Translations under genes and position numbers: made by a program
The notes under the pieces: generated by a model
Databases searched by the model: none
Seen by the model: only the letters and a program-made list of their open reading frames with translations
Told to the model about the DNA's origin: nothing
In this document: positions 24,701-32,575 of the stretch, one piece after another
Layout: each line of letters begins with the position of its first letter
How positions within the stretch are numbered: position 1 is the stretch's first letter
Source: an uncultured Pelagibacteraceae bacterium
Lineage (GTDB): Bacteria; Pseudomonadota; Alphaproteobacteria; Pelagibacterales; Pelagibacteraceae
Reading direction: 5' to 3'
NCBI GenBank assembly: GCA_902583345.1
Contig: CACHVT010000011.1
Span: forward strand, 1-35,520
Length of the DNA stretch: 35,520 nt

Positions 24701-26592
24701 TTTAATGATTCAGGTGTATCAGCAACTATTGTCGGTTCGCAGTCGTCACTATTAGAGTCGCCGCCAGGACACGATCCTGCAACAGCCATTGCATCAAAAA
24801 TTTCCATACCACGGGTATTAATTCCACCTCCATAAGCAACAAATAAAGTTTTAACTGGATTTTCTTTGTCCCTTAATGCTTCAATTCTAGGAATGGCGGA
24901 GGTATTATTTCTCATCATTCCATCACCAATTACAATTACATAATTTAATTGACACTCTGAGTCCTCATCGTAAGCCTCAAAATCATTATTAAAATAATCG
25001 TGCGCCATTATAGAGTAAGCGTTTGCATCAGTACCCCAAGCTAAACCTTGAGGGATTAGATGATCTAAAATTCTTGTATAACCTTCAGCACTTATTCCTA
25101 CATTTAAACATGAGTCTCTATTACATTGAGTTGATTGACCATCTGGATGATCGCCAGTCCAGCCACCATAATATGTGCAACCATCTCGAAAATGACACCA
25201 TCTTCCACCTCTAGCTCCTGTTCTTGGACCTCCAGTTTCTCCTGCATTCCAGTGTCCATAACCAAAATGAGCTCCACTGGTTAATGTTGTGTCACTTATA
25301 ATTGCGCTCATTGCTTTTTTAACACCAACCCATCTAGATACATTTCCACCTCCCATTTGTAGTAGCCAAGCAGTGTCTCTATTATCTGCAGTAAACAAAT
25401 TTTCATTGAAGACATCTATAGTTCCTCTTGTTGTCCCGACTAAAATTCTATCTGATGTTACAGTAATACCAACTGGGTTATTAAATCTAACATTGTTAGC
25501 TGCAAGAGCTCCTGCAGCTTCAATATTTGCTCCATTATCTCGTCTTCCTCTACCTGCTCTTGCTAATATTGTATACGTTGTATTAGTAGTAAGCTCAACT
25601 TTTTGTATGACATGTCTTCTTGATGAGGTTATATATAAAATATCATCATCATCGGCTGACACTTCTATAGCTGTTACAGGTGCTAATTGCGTATCTAAAT
25701 TTCCGTTATTTACTCTTCTATATACTCTAGGAGCCACATTATCAGTAATTTGATAAGCGTCACCAACTCTCCCCATTGTAAATCCCCATATATCATTTCG
25801 ACCTATATATAACATTGAGGCATCGCTATTGACGGCTATTCTCCAAGTGAGCCTACCAAATTTTGCAAATGAATTAGTGGCATTTCCTCCAAATTGTTGA
25901 ACACCACTGCTCTGACCTGTGTTTAAATTGAATGATACAAATGCAGAAGTATTACCTACTCTACCAGTAACAAATAAAAAATGTTCGTCTCCAATATTTT
26001 GATAATCCATTGCTTGAATTGTTAGTCCAAGTTCCAAGTACATCTTGCAATCCTGTCCATCCTCAGAATATCCAACAATTGCTTGATCGTCTCTTAGCTG
26101 ACGGTCATTAGACCTGAAGAAAAATATATCCTCATTACTAATTACTCCATTATCCGTAGACAATTCTTCCGCAAACCTGATATCAGCAGTGTGCCGCGCA
26201 ACTGTATTTTTAGTTATTGATCCACCATAACCCATTCCTGTAGATGATAGTTCGCATGAATCAGATACATTACCAGTGTATCTTCCAACATTATCGTTAA
26301 ATTCCCTGTCTCTACTTCCGTCGGCGTTAAATTTTACTACTCCATTATTTCTAAACTGTGCTGCAAGTATATTTCCATTTGAATCGTATATTGCATTTGG
26401 AACATACTGAATAGCATCTCTATTGCTCATTCTTCGTCTCATACTTGCAGAACTATCAATTAAAATCAAAATATTTGCAGGAACATCTCCTTCTCCTGAA
26501 CCAGGAGGAACTGGTTTTGCATTTACTTTTGCTACATGAGCAATTTCTAATATTATAAATATAAATAAAAAATATTTTGCAAAAATTTTCAT
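21715..26592 (-). CDS. pilY1: PilY1-type pilus tip adhesin with vWA domain
   Basis: 1625 aa. Signal peptide about 1-25. ANILILIDSSASM carries the MIDAS motif D-S-S-A-S (46-50) of a von Willebrand A domain. The rest of that domain appears only at about 415-645 (SRWVGVKKAMSAII; CQLNYVIVIGDGMM; KTLFVAYGGGINTRGMEI). Between them about 350 residues look like NHL/propeller repeats (TAIEVSADDDDILYITSS; PVGITVTSDRILVGT). Residues about 855-1500 are the PilY1 beta-propeller (NVIYAGSNSGVLHAINAETG; WHTILFVPYGRGGAGFSVLD). Many cysteines suggest disulfides. In other bacteria PilY1 sits at the pilus tip, primes assembly with minor pilins and mediates adhesion or surface sensing. It is last in the pilT-fimU-V-W-X operon. 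Confidence 0.92.
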   Translation of the reverse strand: MKIFAKYFLFIFIILEIAHVAKVNAKPVPPGSGEGDVPANILILIDSSASMRRRMSNRDAIQYVPNAIYDSNGNILAAQFRNNGVVKFNADGSRDREFNDNVGRYTGNVSDSCELSSTGMGYGGSITKNTVARHTADIRFAEELSTDNGVISNEDIFFFRSNDRQLRDDQAIVGYSEDGQDCKMYLELGLTIQAMDYQNIGDEHFLFVTGRVGNTSAFVSFNLNTGQSSGVQQFGGNATNSFAKFGRLTWRIAVNSDASMLYIGRNDIWGFTMGRVGDAYQITDNVAPRVYRRVNNGNLDTQLAPVTAIEVSADDDDILYITSSRRHVIQKVELTTNTTYTILARAGRGRRDNGANIEAAGALAANNVRFNNPVGITVTSDRILVGTTRGTIDVFNENLFTADNRDTAWLLQMGGGNVSRWVGVKKAMSAIISDTTLTSGAHFGYGHWNAGETGGPRTGARGGRWCHFRDGCTYYGGWTGDHPDGQSTQCNRDSCLNVGISAEGYTRILDHLIPQGLAWGTDANAYSIMAHDYFNNDFEAYDEDSECQLNYVIVIGDGMMRNNTSAIPRIEALRDKENPVKTLFVAYGGGINTRGMEIFDAMAVAGSCPGGDSNSDDCEPTIVADTPESLKTQLTAKIRQILAEKLSFTAPSITATVQEGGSLYQAQFAYEQFGEWQGTILRKTLNADGTVIHDIDHGGNWDAAEQILGQASIADAADTRNLWSAIPGTPYIGNWDNFKTENSDDITELFELFGYNITDYHNTTSYCATRGYVGDDGTSDDLLGLINFMKGTDYFDYNGNCNVTEVRSHVLGDIYHSQLIEVGPPDANIMFTGANEEAYFRATNNYQSFMQKHATRRNVIYAGSNSGVLHAINAETGVEEWGFIPPFIAGLLPSIMNPDLSGKIDGSRGGSNAIFGVDGSPVVHDVFIKGIDEEGNLEDQKNWHTILFVPYGRGGAGFSVLDVTNPILKDNLGPIHMFSVFNDAINSTVYMADHEGQITTYPYSSGSVSIQDSLEAKRAGENLDTAFTADGGDNSLDPDHASYCDSSDDPDVIQNCANQDAIAVCQDNTVATTTNLFHSDALGTASCFKGTKFRFPDLKPKANADGTVPKSSLKITERVSGTLVTIDFTSAAYVDDNLVITFPTEKIYNAGGSPLETSLTNQFTIATSCTAATDIPTQYDYSQLGETWSAPRIFRIPSENSSKRSNSNNDKYVAVMGAGMGATNLCAGSAVFIVNLDRDDISGIEPGTIFGHTSNGGPITIIDTVVTNAAVTAQRDLIEVQTIDGVETDVVVGTETVTVKAATSIHGATTPNGSDIGNSLPSSAVVITPDTAFNIPWRGAMVYFNDLEGKITKINLTSSTKNDADLFDQTTLFRLNANTDNKRYSYFSMDAGIGQTTREFWLFGGTGNFNDIGGGSKNMDNILYGIKDPNYPYFVHLNGVIIPRETEDSFLNLAHTGANDAPSVDQAAICKNTTGKISCTDGPSRGQQAWVVHLDTPDGKGPNENSTNTFRKLSAAPTLFKGQVYFPIYEPPQGANPCNIGNAYICVADDECGSNNSHLLTRGGTANGRECNFVREGILSELVIFGDKLFANVAGPKEDAETLYSVLAAAGEVEASRGSWRESGF

Positions 26593-26595
26593 AAC

Positions 26596-27108
26596 TTAGT
26601 TGACTGCTAAAATAACTTCCTCTCCTACTGTAAAATCTATCAATTCCTCAGTTGAAATATCAAGGGTTTCGATCGTTCCATTAAAATCTTTATTTTTCGC
26701 ATAAAGTATTTTGTCTTGACCAACACTAATATCTTTATAGCCAAACCAATTTTTATTTTTAACATCTTGACTTAAATTACCATAAGTATTGTTAGCAAAT
26801 TCATATATTTCGTTTTCTTTTGCACCAACATCCATTGTTTCTACCCGAATGCCAACAATTTTTGATTTGTAAACAAAAACGTTTATGTAAGTATTTTCTA
26901 AATTACTTTTGGGACAAAAATCAACTGTATAACCCACGTACTGAACGGTAGCCCACTCATCAAAGTCTTCCTCTGAATATCCATCAATAATGAAAAAAGT
27001 ATTTTGTGCTTTTGAAACAGAAGTGCCTGTTAATTTGAGTGCATCACATGCAAAAGAATTATTAGTAAATAATATTAAAACAAAAATTATAAAATAATTT
27101 TTATACAT
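26596..27108 (-). CDS. Exported protein of unknown function between pilX and pilY1
   Basis: 170 aa from the ATG at 27108. The frame is open further upstream (TTG 27195, ATG 27177), but only the 27108 start gives a clean signal peptide (MYKNYFIIFVLILFTNNSFA, cleavage before Cys). The mature protein has two cysteines (CDALKL and DFCPKS) that may pair, and otherwise looks like a small mixed alpha/beta periplasmic domain (TFFIIDGYSEEDFDEWATVQ; YINVFVYKSKIVGIRVE). It has no prepilin signal. TATAAT ends 6 bases before the ATG, so a leaderless mRNA is possible. It ends 3 bases before pilY1, suggesting a role with the tip adhesin, for example as a chaperone; no family recognised. Confidence 0.7.
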   Translation of the reverse strand: MYKNYFIIFVLILFTNNSFACDALKLTGTSVSKAQNTFFIIDGYSEEDFDEWATVQYVGYTVDFCPKSNLENTYINVFVYKSKIVGIRVETMDVGAKENEIYEFANNTYGNLSQDVKNKNWFGYKDISVGQDKILYAKNKDFNGTIETLDISTEELIDFTVGEEVILAVN

Positions 27109-27178
27109 AAGTATATTATAAAAATTTGTAGAAATTTTTAAAGAGTACTTTTTAATGAATATATCTATTTTGAACATA

Positions 27179-28024
27179 TCAATTTGATAGTACAACTACG
27201 GTTTCAAGAGCGACTAATATATCTGGTTTTTTTCCAGTAATTGCTGCCCAACCTTCAGTAGAAAATCCTTCACCAATTGAACTAGCATCTTTTGCTTCAT
27301 CTTTTGACATCATATATCCACAGCCGTAAATTTTATATGCGGATCCCGATGATTGCGTATTTGTAGTTGTTTTTTTTAAACTAGAACCTGCTCCCCTAAA
27401 ATTAGCTGATCCGATATTTACAATGAAATACTCATATCTAAATCTATCCATATGAGCTTTCTCCCTATTAATTGTATCTGTATCTGCCAAAGTATCAATT
27501 GCTACATCACCAAATACTGATTTAATTAAATATCCAAAATTTTTGTTAACCTCATGCGCCGCAACTGCCAATGTATTTGGATAATTTACATCTTCTAATT
27601 CAACATTCGTTTTGACTATATTTCTATAACTATTGAAACACGGTGTATCTGTTACAATCTTTCGATTTGTAGGTAGGTCTCTTTGATCAGTATACCTTGC
27701 CATTCCTTGTTCCTGTCTAGCTGTCATTTCGGCTGCCATTAAGTCCCAATTTGCACTTTCATCATCACTTAATCCCACGGGTTTTTCTTCAACTACTTTT
27801 GATACGCTAACCCAAGGTCCCATCATTTGGTTCACTATAAATTTTTCTCCTTCAAGCAAAGCTGTTTCAGCAACATAAAATGTTTGTTGATATTCGTCAC
27901 TAGAGTTATTACTTTGATGGTCAGTTGATGATATTACTATTAACGCTCCACCCATCAATGACATAACAAGCAAAAGTAACAGAGACAGAACTAGAGCAAA
28001 CCCTTTTTCATTTTTACTTTTCAT
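27179..28024 (-). CDS. pilX: Minor pilin PilX-like
   Basis: 281 aa. The leader MKSKNEKG is followed by FALVLSLLLLLVMSLMGGAL, the PilX_N pattern, with no Glu at position +5, as in some PilX and GspK proteins. SSDEYQQTFYVAETALLEGEKF matches the conserved stretch after the helix. It belongs to the priming complex of minor pilins with PilY1. It starts 2 bases after the pilW stop. Confidence 0.85.
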   Translation of the reverse strand: MKSKNEKGFALVLSLLLLLVMSLMGGALIVISSTDHQSNNSSDEYQQTFYVAETALLEGEKFIVNQMMGPWVSVSKVVEEKPVGLSDDESANWDLMAAEMTARQEQGMARYTDQRDLPTNRKIVTDTPCFNSYRNIVKTNVELEDVNYPNTLAVAAHEVNKNFGYLIKSVFGDVAIDTLADTDTINREKAHMDRFRYEYFIVNIGSANFRGAGSSLKKTTTNTQSSGSAYKIYGCGYMMSKDEAKDASSIGEGFSTEGWAAITGKKPDILVALETVVVLSN

Positions 28025-28026
28025 AA

Positions 28027-28947
28027 TTATATTCCGCTCCCTATATTTCTAGTATGAATAGTAACAACAACGGAGTCTCTTAATTTCGTATCCTCAAAAT
28101 TATGTCCCCTGTCTCCTAAACCTTTTACAAATCTAGGTTTATCATTTGTTGCTTTAAATCTATAAAAATTACTTTTAGATCTGAAAGTAATTCTTAAATC
28201 AATAGCTCTAATTTTATAAAGATTATCCCTAGCATTTGTATCAGTTCCAGGTTGTGGGAGTGGTGAAAGAACTCTTCCTTCAGCATCTAGCGGAACAAAT
28301 TCTATATCAACTATATGGTCACGAATTTTTTCTCCCACATAACACTCAGGACAATCATCAATCCATTGTCCAGTCTCCGAATCTAGAGGCTGAGACCAAC
28401 TCCTAACTGTTTTAAATGCAGCATACCTTTGACCATCACCATCTGTTACTGGTGCAGCGAAATATGTTATCTTATATCTTTTATAAGGTTGTGTTGCATC
28501 GTTTTGATTAAAATCATCATAAACAATATGTATTCTGTCACAACATTTACTGCCTTCATCAGGGTGATCATTAACACTTATTCTTTGATGGCTACCTTCA
28601 ACAGGGCCTAATGCGTTCTCACCTTTTTCTATAATTAAAGGATCGTGACTTTCAGCAATTGAGACATCACCTCCTACAAATTGCAGGTAACTTCTATCTG
28701 GATACCCAAGTCCATTAGTTCCTAAAATATACTTAAACCCAGCCATTCTAATATCTCTCATCATCATTTCTACAATATCACGACCTGAACGGCTAATTTT
28801 TGCTCTCTCTGTTACTTGACCGTAACTATTACTGACAACTGAATATGTTGTATAAATTGCTCCCATCATGATTGATGAAATAACGACCCCTATTAGCATC
28901 TCTAAAAGAGTTAAACCTGCTATATTTTTTAATTTATTTCTTTTCAT
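28027..28947 (-). CDS. pilW: Minor pilin PilW-like
   Basis: 306 aa. The prepilin site is IAG|LTLLEMLIGVVISSIMMG, with Leu +1 and Glu +5. ISRSGRDIVEMMMRDIRMAGF is the PilW family stretch, followed by a long C-terminal domain with two cysteine pairs (KCC near 137 and CPEC near 201). It overlaps pilV by 4 bases (ATGA) and sits between pilV and pilX as in the Pseudomonas minor pilin operon. Confidence 0.87.
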   Translation of the reverse strand: MKRNKLKNIAGLTLLEMLIGVVISSIMMGAIYTTYSVVSNSYGQVTERAKISRSGRDIVEMMMRDIRMAGFKYILGTNGLGYPDRSYLQFVGGDVSIAESHDPLIIEKGENALGPVEGSHQRISVNDHPDEGSKCCDRIHIVYDDFNQNDATQPYKRYKITYFAAPVTDGDGQRYAAFKTVRSWSQPLDSETGQWIDDCPECYVGEKIRDHIVDIEFVPLDAEGRVLSPLPQPGTDTNARDNLYKIRAIDLRITFRSKSNFYRFKATNDKPRFVKGLGDRGHNFEDTKLRDSVVVTIHTRNIGSGI

Positions 28948-29648
28948 TTTCTTGTGTTGTAATCAGCTTGAAAATATAGGAACTTTCTTTTCCTACCATT
29001 ATTTAAATTAACTTGAATTCTGCCAACGTACATTCCATTGTCATTTACTGCAGCATCTGAATAATTTGGACATTGATCAGTCCATCTGCAAATTTTATAC
29101 ATTTTCATTTTTTTTATATCTTTATCCCCCCTACATTTTAGATAACGATCTTCACCAAATACCTGTTTCCATTTTTCCTCTTTATTCGAGGGACCATCCT
29201 TAAACTGTGTTCCGTAAATACTTGATGGTGGATTTGAATTATTATTATTCTGTTGCGTTGTATCTTGATCTTTATCTCCATCTGAAATAGCAGCTAAGGT
29301 TGCAGATGAACCACATGCTCCTGAAAAAAATTCTGCCTGAGCCAAATGATCTGAAAATTTCCTTGCACTTTCATTTTCTTCCTCATTAACAGTTACTGTT
29401 CCGTCAATACCTATAACTACTTTATCTACCATTGAATCTATACCGTAGATACTATCTCTATGCCCAATAACATCTTCAGCCATCATACTTACTAGGTAAT
29501 TTGCTTTAGTTCTTTCCCCTGAAGTGTCAATTGATTGTACTGAATAATTGACCATTTGAAGTATGGCTATAAAACCAATACCAACAACTGCTGTCGAAAC
29601 AAGCCCTTCTAAAATTGTTAAACCTAAAATATTTTTAAATTTTTTCAT
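28944..29648 (-). CDS. pilV: Minor pilin PilV-like
   Basis: 234 aa. Prepilin site ILG|LTILEGLVSTAVVGIGFIA with Glu +5. The continuation LQMVNYSVQSIDTSGERTKANYLVSMMAEDVIGHRDSI is PilV-like. The C-terminal head has several cysteines (ACGSS, KCRGD, ICRWTDQC). It follows fimU by one base and overlaps pilW by 4. It would be a core part of the tip complex. Confidence 0.85.
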   Translation of the reverse strand: MKKFKNILGLTILEGLVSTAVVGIGFIAILQMVNYSVQSIDTSGERTKANYLVSMMAEDVIGHRDSIYGIDSMVDKVVIGIDGTVTVNEEENESARKFSDHLAQAEFFSGACGSSATLAAISDGDKDQDTTQQNNNNSNPPSSIYGTQFKDGPSNKEEKWKQVFGEDRYLKCRGDKDIKKMKMYKICRWTDQCPNYSDAAVNDNGMYVGRIQVNLNNGRKRKFLYFQADYNTRK

Positions 29649-29649
29649 T

Positions 29650-30351
29650 TTAATTTTGCAAAACCCAATCTAGTTTTTTACTGCTCCATTTATCCAAAGT
29701 TATTTCCCCAAACCTAGTCCAATCTATAGAATATATCAAATTATTACCTTCGTCAGTTGGTTCACCCGTGGTGCTTAATTCACATTTAGATACAGCATCT
29801 GTTTTCTCACATATAATTAAACTACTGTCTACGACTGCGTCATCTCCTACTCCGCTTAGCAAACCACCTGCTCCACTAAACCACCTAGCATTTTTGGAAA
29901 AACATACTGCTGAATCGCTATTTAAATTTGTAGCAATATCGCTAAAAGATACTGTCTGAACTTCGATAATTTCATCTTTTGATCCGTCTACATCCCAATA
30001 ATCATCTGAAGTAATATTGCATCTAGAAGATACTGATGTGTTCCAAGTGCTGTCACCGTCATTTATTTTTTTTGCTAAGGTATCTGTTTTCATTCCTTTA
30101 GTTGTAAAAACAACGTTGTCATCTGTTGAATCAACACGTACTTGAACAAAAGCAAACATGCCTCTTTGAACTTGAGCAGTGATCCCCTCAAATAATTTTT
30201 TTGCTCTTAAAGCATCTGATCTTACATCTCTACTTTTTTTCCAGCTTGAAAAATTAGGATATGCTGCAGCAGATATAACGCCTATGATTGCAAGAACTAC
30301 AATCAATTCTAGCAAATTAAATCCTTTAATGTTCTTTTCCGGCACCTGCAT
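29650..30351 (-). CDS. fimU: Minor pilin FimU/GspH-like
   Basis: 233 aa from the ATG at 30351; the frame can be extended one codon to a TTG, but GGGA a few bases upstream suits the ATG. Prepilin site IKG|FNLLELIVVLAIIGVISAA with Phe +1 and Glu +5. WKKSRDVRSDALRAKKLFEGITAQVQRG fits the FimU/FimT/GspH pattern. It is first of the minor pilins and overlaps the end of pilT by 26 bases in a different frame. FimT is a possible alternative name. Confidence 0.82.
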   Translation of the reverse strand: MQVPEKNIKGFNLLELIVVLAIIGVISAAAYPNFSSWKKSRDVRSDALRAKKLFEGITAQVQRGMFAFVQVRVDSTDDNVVFTTKGMKTDTLAKKINDGDSTWNTSVSSRCNITSDDYWDVDGSKDEIIEVQTVSFSDIATNLNSDSAVCFSKNARWFSGAGGLLSGVGDDAVVDSSLIICEKTDAVSKCELSTTGEPTDEGNNLIYSIDWTRFGEITLDKWSSKKLDWVLQN

Positions 30352-31339
30352 CAATTTTCCCAGCTTTGACTAACTCCTCTAATGATTTCTGCATTGTAAT
30401 CATACCTTCCTTTACAGCAGTTTGCATGATGCTTGGGATCTGATGAATCTTAGATTCTCTAATTAAGTTCTGTATAGGAGCAGTACACTTCATCACTTCA
30501 AAAGCACCACAACGACCTTGTCCGTCTTTTGTTTTAAGTAATCTTTGAGTAACAACCATTTTTAACGATGTTGAAATTTGTGCTCGAATCTGAGCTTGTT
30601 GTTCTGGTGGAAACACGTCTATAATTCTGTTAATTGTACTTGGAGCACCACTTGTATGTAAAGTTCCAAAAACTAAGTGGCCTGTTTCAGCTGCAGTTAA
30701 TGCAAGTGAGACAGTTTCTAAGTCTCTCATTTCACCAACTAGAATTACATCAGGATCTTCTCTAAGAGCAGCTTTCAAAGCACTAGCAAAACTTTGTGTT
30801 TGTTTTCCTACTTCTCTATGAGATACAATACTCTTGATATCTTTATGTATAAATTCGACTGGATCTTCAACGGTAATTATATTTGAAGTTCTAGTTTTAT
30901 TTATTTCGTTAACAATTGCAGCTAATGTTGTAGATTTACCTGAGCCAGTTGGCCCAGTTACTAATACCAAGCCTTTATGCATATCTATAATATCATAAAG
31001 TACTGGTGGTAAATCAAATTGATCCATGGTTGGTATTACACTTTCTACTCTTCTAAGTACTGCTGCAGGACCATGAATTGTTTTGTAAAAATTTGCTCTA
31101 AACCTCAGACCAGCTAACGTAACTGATGAGTCTAGTTCATGTGTATCTTGAAATCTCTTCATTTCTATTTCATTGCAATTTGTAGAGATAAGATCTTGTA
31201 AATCTTGTTTTTTAACTAAGACTTCTTGTACTTTGTGAATTTCTCCTGTTTGCCTAAAAGCTAACGGCCATCCACTTCTAATATGAAAATCCGATATTTT
31301 TTTATTATTTTTTGCTAATTCTTCTAACTTTTCAAACAT
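30326..31339 (-). CDS. pilT: Pilus retraction ATPase PilT
   Basis: 337 aa, the normal PilT length. Walker A GPTGSGKST (129-137), Asp box TVEDPVEFIH (156-165), Walker B VILVGEMRD (198-206), His box TLHTSGAPSTINRIID. The retraction motif is present as APIQNLIRE (287-295, usually AIRNLIRE). It lacks the zinc cysteines of extension ATPases. The short C-terminus after the motif fits PilT rather than PilU. It heads the minor pilin operon, an unusual position, so retraction and tip-complex expression are probably coupled. Confidence 0.94.
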   Translation of the reverse strand: MFEKLEELAKNNKKISDFHIRSGWPLAFRQTGEIHKVQEVLVKKQDLQDLISTNCNEIEMKRFQDTHELDSSVTLAGLRFRANFYKTIHGPAAVLRRVESVIPTMDQFDLPPVLYDIIDMHKGLVLVTGPTGSGKSTTLAAIVNEINKTRTSNIITVEDPVEFIHKDIKSIVSHREVGKQTQSFASALKAALREDPDVILVGEMRDLETVSLALTAAETGHLVFGTLHTSGAPSTINRIIDVFPPEQQAQIRAQISTSLKMVVTQRLLKTKDGQGRCGAFEVMKCTAPIQNLIRESKIHQIPSIMQTAVKEGMITMQKSLEELVKAGKIDAGAGKEH

Positions 31340-31450
31340 TTTTACATTTTATATTAAACATATAATAACAATGAATAAACCTAAGAATAAGCCCAAAATA
31401 GTCCTTTTATGAATTTTTTTTGTTAATTAGGACAGTGTTTATTGAAAAAA

Positions 31451-32575
31451 CTATGAAATTACCTGTTTATTGTAAATTTTTGCACTCATTACAATGCTAA
31501 TTCCTAACATGGTTGCAAGCATTGATGATCCTCCATATGACATAATAGGCAATGGGGAGCCTACAATAGGGAGCAGTCCCAAAACCATACTCATGTTGAC
31601 AGTGATATAAATAAAAATTGCAGCAGCAAAACTAAAGCAATAAAGTTTAGCGAAATAACTTCTTGTAAAAGAGCCAATTCTTAAAATTCTAAAGATCATT
31701 ATTGCATATATTGCCAATAGAAAAGTTGATCCAGTAAAACCATGTTCTTCAGAAAAAAGAGTAAAAATAAAATCTGTATGTTTCTCGGGTAAAAAATCTA
31801 AATAACTTTGCGTTCCTTTTAAAAAACCTTTTCCAGTTAAACCTCCAGAGCCTATTGCAATTTTTGACTGAATTATTTGATAACCAGCACCTAAAGGATC
31901 TTTGTCTGGGTTGAAAAAAGTTAGTATTCTTAATTTTTGATAAGGTTCTAAAAATGAAATCACAAAAGGCAATGATATAACAAAAAATAGAGAAGAGTAT
32001 ATAAAATACTTTATATTTAGACCTGCAAGCCATAAAACAACTAATCCACTAAGAGCAATTAAAATTGAAGTTCCTAAATCTGGTTGGGTAACTACCAATG
32101 CTATTGGAATAATTAAAATTGTAATAGGAAACAAAAGATTTTTAAAACTATTTACATCACTAACTTGAGCTCTATGATAATACCTTGCAAAACAAACAAT
32201 AATTGCAATTTTCATTAATTCAGATGGCTGTAGGTTAATAAAATATAAGCTAACCCAACGTTGCGAACCTGATGCAGTTATCCCATATAATGAGGCCCAA
32301 ATTAAAAATCCTAAAACTATAAAATAAAATAAATAACCTGTTGAATGCCAGAACTTAATATTAAAAAAAGAAAATACTATCATCATTAAAAAGAAAACAA
32401 AAAATCTAATTGCATGACTTTTGCTATGATATAACAAATCACCCCCATCAGTTGAATACATTGAAAAACAACTAATTATTCCAATTATCAAAACACATAC
32501 CAATAATATGAAATCAAATGATCTTACTTTTTGAAAAAAAGTTAATTGATTTGTGATTGATCTTGTTTGATACAT
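31451..32575 (-). CDS. rodA: Rod-shape peptidoglycan glycosyltransferase RodA (SEDS family)
   Basis: 374 aa with about ten membrane helices. Typical SEDS stretches are GSQRWVSLYFINLQPSELMKI, TQPDLGTSILIALSGLVVLWLAGL, GAGYQIIQSKIAIGSGGLTGKGFLKGTQ and FLPEKHTDFIFTLFSEEHGF. RodA polymerises glycan strands during elongation together with PBP2. Its ATG directly follows the stop codon of the PBP2 gene (TAAATG). It is last of the mreC-mreD-mrdA-rodA operon. Confidence 0.95.
   Translation of the reverse strand: MYQTRSITNQLTFFQKVRSFDFILLVCVLIIGIISCFSMYSTDGGDLLYHSKSHAIRFFVFFLMMIVFSFFNIKFWHSTGYLFYFIVLGFLIWASLYGITASGSQRWVSLYFINLQPSELMKIAIIVCFARYYHRAQVSDVNSFKNLLFPITILIIPIALVVTQPDLGTSILIALSGLVVLWLAGLNIKYFIYSSLFFVISLPFVISFLEPYQKLRILTFFNPDKDPLGAGYQIIQSKIAIGSGGLTGKGFLKGTQSYLDFLPEKHTDFIFTLFSEEHGFTGSTFLLAIYAIMIFRILRIGSFTRSYFAKLYCFSFAAAIFIYITVNMSMVLGLLPIVGSPLPIMSYGGSSMLATMLGISIVMSAKIYNKQVIS

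Noticed and set aside
31401..31433. GTCCT/AGGAC dyad between rodA and pilT
   Set aside because: Only five pairs with a 23-base loop, and no clear T-run after it in the rodA direction.
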